DNA of 64,000 nucleotides from Anaerolineae bacterium (GTDB taxonomy: Bacteria > Chloroflexota > Anaerolineae > Promineifilales > Promineifilaceae): positions 1-64,000 of the forward strand of contig JAHDWK010000019.1 of assembly GCA_023382655.1 (NCBI GenBank). The letters are read 5' to 3'. Below, piece after piece: positions 59,775-64,000 of the stretch; the first letter of the stretch is position 1; every line of letters starts with the position of its first letter. A program made the position numbers and the translations under genes. The notes under the pieces were generated by a model that saw nothing but the letters and a program-made list of their open reading frames with translations, was not told the origin of the DNA and ran no database searches.

Positions 59775-61340
59775 ATGAACACCCCACCGGAAAACGCCGA
59801 AAACAAACGTCGCCATTATGGCCTCTGGCTGCTCTTGCTACTGCCCTTATTGCTCAGTTGCTTTTGCGTCTACTCTTCCACACACCTGGCCTTAAGTTTG
59901 GGCCCTGAAGAGATTGATCAGGCCCATATGCTGGCGCAAAATGAGGCGAACTACGGCCGTGACCCCTTCCCCACTCTTTTTGCGCCCATCAACCCGGAAA
60001 TCATCATCCAGGCCACCGAAGACAGCACCGGCCTGCAAGTAACGCCGGTCATTGATACCGGCAACCCCGTGCCGATGAACACACCGATTGTCATCGCCTA
60101 CGTCACTACCACACCCACCAGTCTGCCCACGGCCGTTATCGCCACCCCCACCAGCCACACCCCGGCCACGGCCGTGCCCGCTTCACCCACATCGTCACCG
60201 ACCGCAGAACTACCCACGGCCCCAGCCACCACCCCGGCCACACGCACTCCCACTCCCACTATCCCTCTGCCGACGGCTACAGCCCGTGCCACCAGCACTG
60301 CCACCAGCATCCCCATTAGCACCGCCAGCGTCACGCCTACGGCCGTGCCCACCAGTGAACCACCACCTGCCACCTTGACGCCCGTCCCCACCAACACCAT
60401 CGCCCCCACCAACACGCCCGGTAACACGCCCACGGGCACGGCCGTACCACCAACCCATACACCCACGCGCACACCCTCACCGACGCCGACACACACACCC
60501 AGTGCCACACCCACCGGCACGTTTATTCCGCCAACCCACACGCCTACCTTCACGCCAACTCACACGCCCACTTACACACCATCACCAACGTTGAGACCCA
60601 CATTAACCCCGACGCCTACGTTCACGCCCACACCATCGCCGACATTCACGCCAACACCCACATTCACGCCAACACCGACGTTTACACCCACACCAACATT
60701 GACACCGACCCCATCCCCTTCGCCAACGCCTGGTCACATTCTAATGGTGGTGGGAGATGCCGGCAGTCCGCCACCAGCAGACACGGCCGTGCAAGCCCGC
60801 CTCCTCTCGCAAGGGTACCTGGTGACGATGGTTAGTGACGACGACGTGACGCCCGGCAACGCCGCTGGCATGGCGTTGGTTTACATCTCCGCCACCGCCG
60901 ACTCCAACATCGTGGGCACGACGATGCGCAACGTGCCCACCCCGGTGATGGTTAGCGAAAGCAATTTGTATGATGACATGGGCATGACCGGCCCCACCCC
61001 AGGCGTGGATTATGGGTATACAGATTCGCTGCAAACGGCCGTGAACATCATAGACTCCAGCCATCCCCTGGCCGGTGGTTACAGCGGTCCCGTCACCGTC
61101 TACACCGCCCAAAACCAGATGCGTTGGGGCAACCCCAACGGCAACGCCGCCCTGGTGGGCATCAGCCTGGATGGGTTTAATCGTGGTCTCTTGTTTGGCT
61201 ATGAAAATGGCGCGCCCATGTTTGGCCTCAACGCCCCCGCCCGCCGCGTCGGTTTCTTCTTCTCCGCCACCACCGGCGCGAACATGAACGGCGATGGCTG
61301 GGCTTTGTTTGATGCGGCCGTAAATTGGGCCATTCCTTGA
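59775..61340 (+). CDS. Membrane-anchored protein with long Pro/Thr linker and ThuA-like C-terminal domain
   Basis: 521 residues. A membrane helix at about 18-36 is followed by a Pro/Thr linker of about 220 residues (TPTFTPTPSP-type) and a C-terminal alpha/beta domain from about 325: HILMVVGDAGSPPPADTAVQARLLSQGYLVTMVSDDDV, ALVYISATADSNIVGTTMRNVPTPVMVSESNLYDDMGM. This domain is met in many Chloroflexota and deltaproteobacterial secreted proteins and looks like a ThuA/glutamine-amidotransferase-like fold. Coupled to the sensor kinase upstream, with which it may share signalling. Confidence 0.75.
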   Translation: MNTPPENAENKRRHYGLWLLLLLPLLLSCFCVYSSTHLALSLGPEEIDQAHMLAQNEANYGRDPFPTLFAPINPEIIIQATEDSTGLQVTPVIDTGNPVPMNTPIVIAYVTTTPTSLPTAVIATPTSHTPATAVPASPTSSPTAELPTAPATTPATRTPTPTIPLPTATARATSTATSIPISTASVTPTAVPTSEPPPATLTPVPTNTIAPTNTPGNTPTGTAVPPTHTPTRTPSPTPTHTPSATPTGTFIPPTHTPTFTPTHTPTYTPSPTLRPTLTPTPTFTPTPSPTFTPTPTFTPTPTFTPTPTLTPTPSPSPTPGHILMVVGDAGSPPPADTAVQARLLSQGYLVTMVSDDDVTPGNAAGMALVYISATADSNIVGTTMRNVPTPVMVSESNLYDDMGMTGPTPGVDYGYTDSLQTAVNIIDSSHPLAGGYSGPVTVYTAQNQMRWGNPNGNAALVGISLDGFNRGLLFGYENGAPMFGLNAPARRVGFFFSATTGANMNGDGWALFDAAVNWAIP

Positions 61341-61349
61341 TAGCCTGAT

Positions 61350-62114
61350 TTACGGCAGCGTCAATATCTCCGGGCCGTGGGGGGTGATGGCAATGGAGTG
61401 TTCATACTGGGCCGACAACTTGCCATCGGCCGTAATCACCGTCCAGCCATCATTCAGCAGCAGCCACTCGTGTGTGCCCTCGTTAATCATTGGCTCGATG
61501 GTGAAGGTCATGCCCGGCCGCAGGCGTGGCCCTGGCTGCGGCTGGCGCACATGGGAGACGGAGGGGGACTCGTGCAGCGACCGCCCCAGGCCATGCCCGC
61601 CCCATTCGCGCACCACCCCTACCCCTTGTTTGTCAGCGTAGTCGTTGATCACCCGGCCAATGTCATTCAGGTAAGCGCCCGGCTGTGCGGCGGCAATGCC
61701 CCGCCGCAAACATTCCTGGGTGATGTCCAGCAACCGCTGCGCCCTGGCCGAAATTTTGCCCACCGGAAAGGTGTAGCAGGCGTCGCCGCAAAAACCTTTG
61801 TAGCGCAAGCCAATATCAATGGCCACGATGTCTCCTTCTTTGAGAAAGCGGTCGTTGGGCAAACCATGACAAATCTCGTTGTTGACGGAGGCGCAGATGA
61901 CGCCGGGAAAAGGGGGATGGTTGTTGGCGCTGCCTTTGTATCCTTTGTACAGCGGCTCCGCGCCCTGGTCAGCAATGTATTTTTCTACCATATGGTCAAG
62001 TACGCGCAGATTAGCGCCTGGCTTGATGTTTTCGCCCAATAGCTGAAAACATTCGGCCACCATGCGACCGGAGATGCGCATTCTGGCAATGGCTTTGTCG
62101 TTCTTTAATTTCAT
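61350..62114 (-). CDS. map: Type I methionine aminopeptidase
   Basis: 254 residues. The metal-binding residues are in AIDIGLRYKGFCGDACYTF (two Asp), GGHGLGR (His), TIEPM (Glu) and YEHSIAI (Glu). NEICHGLP holds the substrate His. Removes the initiator methionine. ATG at 62114 begins the conserved KNDKAIARMRISGRMVAEC. It is convergent with the Pro/Thr protein, ending 9 bases after that gene's stop. Confidence 0.95.
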   Translation of the reverse strand: MKLKNDKAIARMRISGRMVAECFQLLGENIKPGANLRVLDHMVEKYIADQGAEPLYKGYKGSANNHPPFPGVICASVNNEICHGLPNDRFLKEGDIVAIDIGLRYKGFCGDACYTFPVGKISARAQRLLDITQECLRRGIAAAQPGAYLNDIGRVINDYADKQGVGVVREWGGHGLGRSLHESPSVSHVRQPQPGPRLRPGMTFTIEPMINEGTHEWLLLNDGWTVITADGKLSAQYEHSIAITPHGPEILTLP

Positions 62115-62211
62115 CGTTACTCTACCCAACTTCTCTGTTTTGCAGCGGCGAAGTATAACACAATCCCCGTTTGCCGCCCTTTACCAGCCTCGTTAAAATC
62201 ACGCTATATCT

Positions 62212-62244
62212 AACGTCCCGGAGCTTTTGAAGCTCCGGGACGTT
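62212..62244. repeat. 15-base-arm hairpin upstream of the acyl-CoA ligase
   Basis: AACGTCCCGGAGCTT-TTG-AAGCTCCGGGACGTT, perfect arms. It lies 15 bases before the ligase ATG and belongs to the dispersed hairpin class. Confidence 0.8.
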
Positions 62245-62258
62245 GTCCGGAGAACCCC

Positions 62259-63791
<1,533 letters not shown>

Positions 63792-63793
63792 TT

Positions 63794-63848
63794 GTTTGTA
63801 GTAGGCGATTTATCGCCTTCTGACGGCGATAAATCGCCTACTACAAAC
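63794..63848. repeat. 24-base-arm perfect hairpin
   Basis: A 24-base arm at 63794-63817 pairs exactly with 63825-63848 around a 7-base loop TTCTGAC. The left arm is identical to 19035-19058. It lies two bases after the acyl-CoA ligase stop, and could serve as its 3'-end structure. Confidence 0.9.
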
Positions 63849-63906
63849 GGGAAATGGCATTGAAGTGGCTGTCTCGGGCATCAAAGCGGGCAAAATTAGA
63901 GGACAC

Positions 63907-64000
63907 ATGAATCATTTTGTGACAACCAACAATATCCAACTGCATGTGCTGGAAAAACCGGGCACAGAACCAACCCTGCTGCTGGCGCATGGCCTCACCG
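63907..64000 (+). CDS. Alpha/beta hydrolase, N-terminal part (cut by window edge)
   Basis: 31 residues, NIQLHVLEKPG then PTLLLAHGLT, the typical first strands and HG oxyanion motif of alpha/beta hydrolases. ATG at 63907 is preceded by AGAGG. The rest lies outside the window. Confidence 0.75.
   Translation, partial: MNHFVTTNNIQLHVLEKPGTEPTLLLAHGLT

Noticed and set aside
60098-60553. Val/Gly-rich frame opposite the Pro/Thr linker
   Set aside because: It is only the complement of ACACCCAC-type codons.
60100-60740. Tandem repeat or satellite
   Set aside because: The repetitiveness is due to Thr-Pro codons of a surface-protein linker, not to exact unit copies.

Overview
This 64 kb window is a GC-rich bacterial chromosome segment that looks like a filamentous or environmental Chloroflexota genome (Anaerolineae, Ardenticatenia or Promineifilum-like). 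That placement is an inference from the proteome style: many secreted proteins with Pro/Thr-rich linkers, LTD/ExeM nucleases, BTAD regulators, FHA-GAF histidine kinases, F420-type DDN-like enzymes, CoxMSL-type hydroxylases, and C-termini of the type LPxxxK. No rRNA, tRNA, CRISPR array or intact insertion sequence was seen.

Layout. 0-10 kb: a cut-off gene end, DDN-like and FMN nitroreductases, a secreted five-domain CGTase-type amylase behind a MarR gene with two perfect palindromic operators, a Ser/Thr kinase, a membrane-anchored ExeM-like nuclease, an unusual pseudo-receiver/roadblock/transposase-fold fusion, a zinc ribbon and an SRPBCC protein. 10-15.5 kb: a membrane protein, an ABM monooxygenase and a secreted protein with a cytolysin-like C-terminal domain, divergent from a BTAD/NB-ARC/TPR regulator, then an AhpD-like enzyme. 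15.5-21 kb: an M23 lipoprotein translationally coupled to a CRTAC1-like protein, an orphan antitoxin, and an AT-rich WD40 gene lying between GC-rich fragments of what may be an older lipoprotein. 21-29 kb: DEAD-box helicase, lipoprotein, two membrane coiled-coil proteins, a Gfo/Idh dehydrogenase and an FHA-GAF-PAS histidine kinase. 29-38.8 kb: CaiB-type CoA transferase, CoxM and CoxS without a large subunit, amidase, SGNH hydrolase, hexapeptide transferase, a VapBC-type pair immediately upstream of mnmA, and a D-cysteine desulfhydrase. 38.8-45.8 kb: two secreted beta-propeller proteins, an AI-2E-type exporter, ABM, SDR and a QueA-family protein. 45.9-57.2 kb: a catabolic cluster with a fused CoxM-CoxS protein, a molybdopterin large subunit, YgeY-like hydrolase, YgeW-like carbamoyltransferase, two PLP enzymes and CorA, resembling the xanthine dehydrogenase/YgeW-X-Y purine catabolism clusters of other bacteria. 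57.5-64 kb: a sensor kinase, a Pro/Thr-linker protein, methionine aminopeptidase, acyl-CoA ligase and the start of an alpha/beta hydrolase.

Two features cut across the whole window. First, the octamer ACGGCCGT occurs about 135 times by hand count (roughly one per 470 bp, against one or two expected), in all reading frames: a highly iterated palindrome comparable in density to cyanobacterial HIP1. Second, several families of short dispersed palindromic repeats occupy the gaps, supply the last codons and stop codon of about nine genes, and in places sit in frame inside genes, most clearly inside the threonine-synthase-like gene at 53.7 kb.
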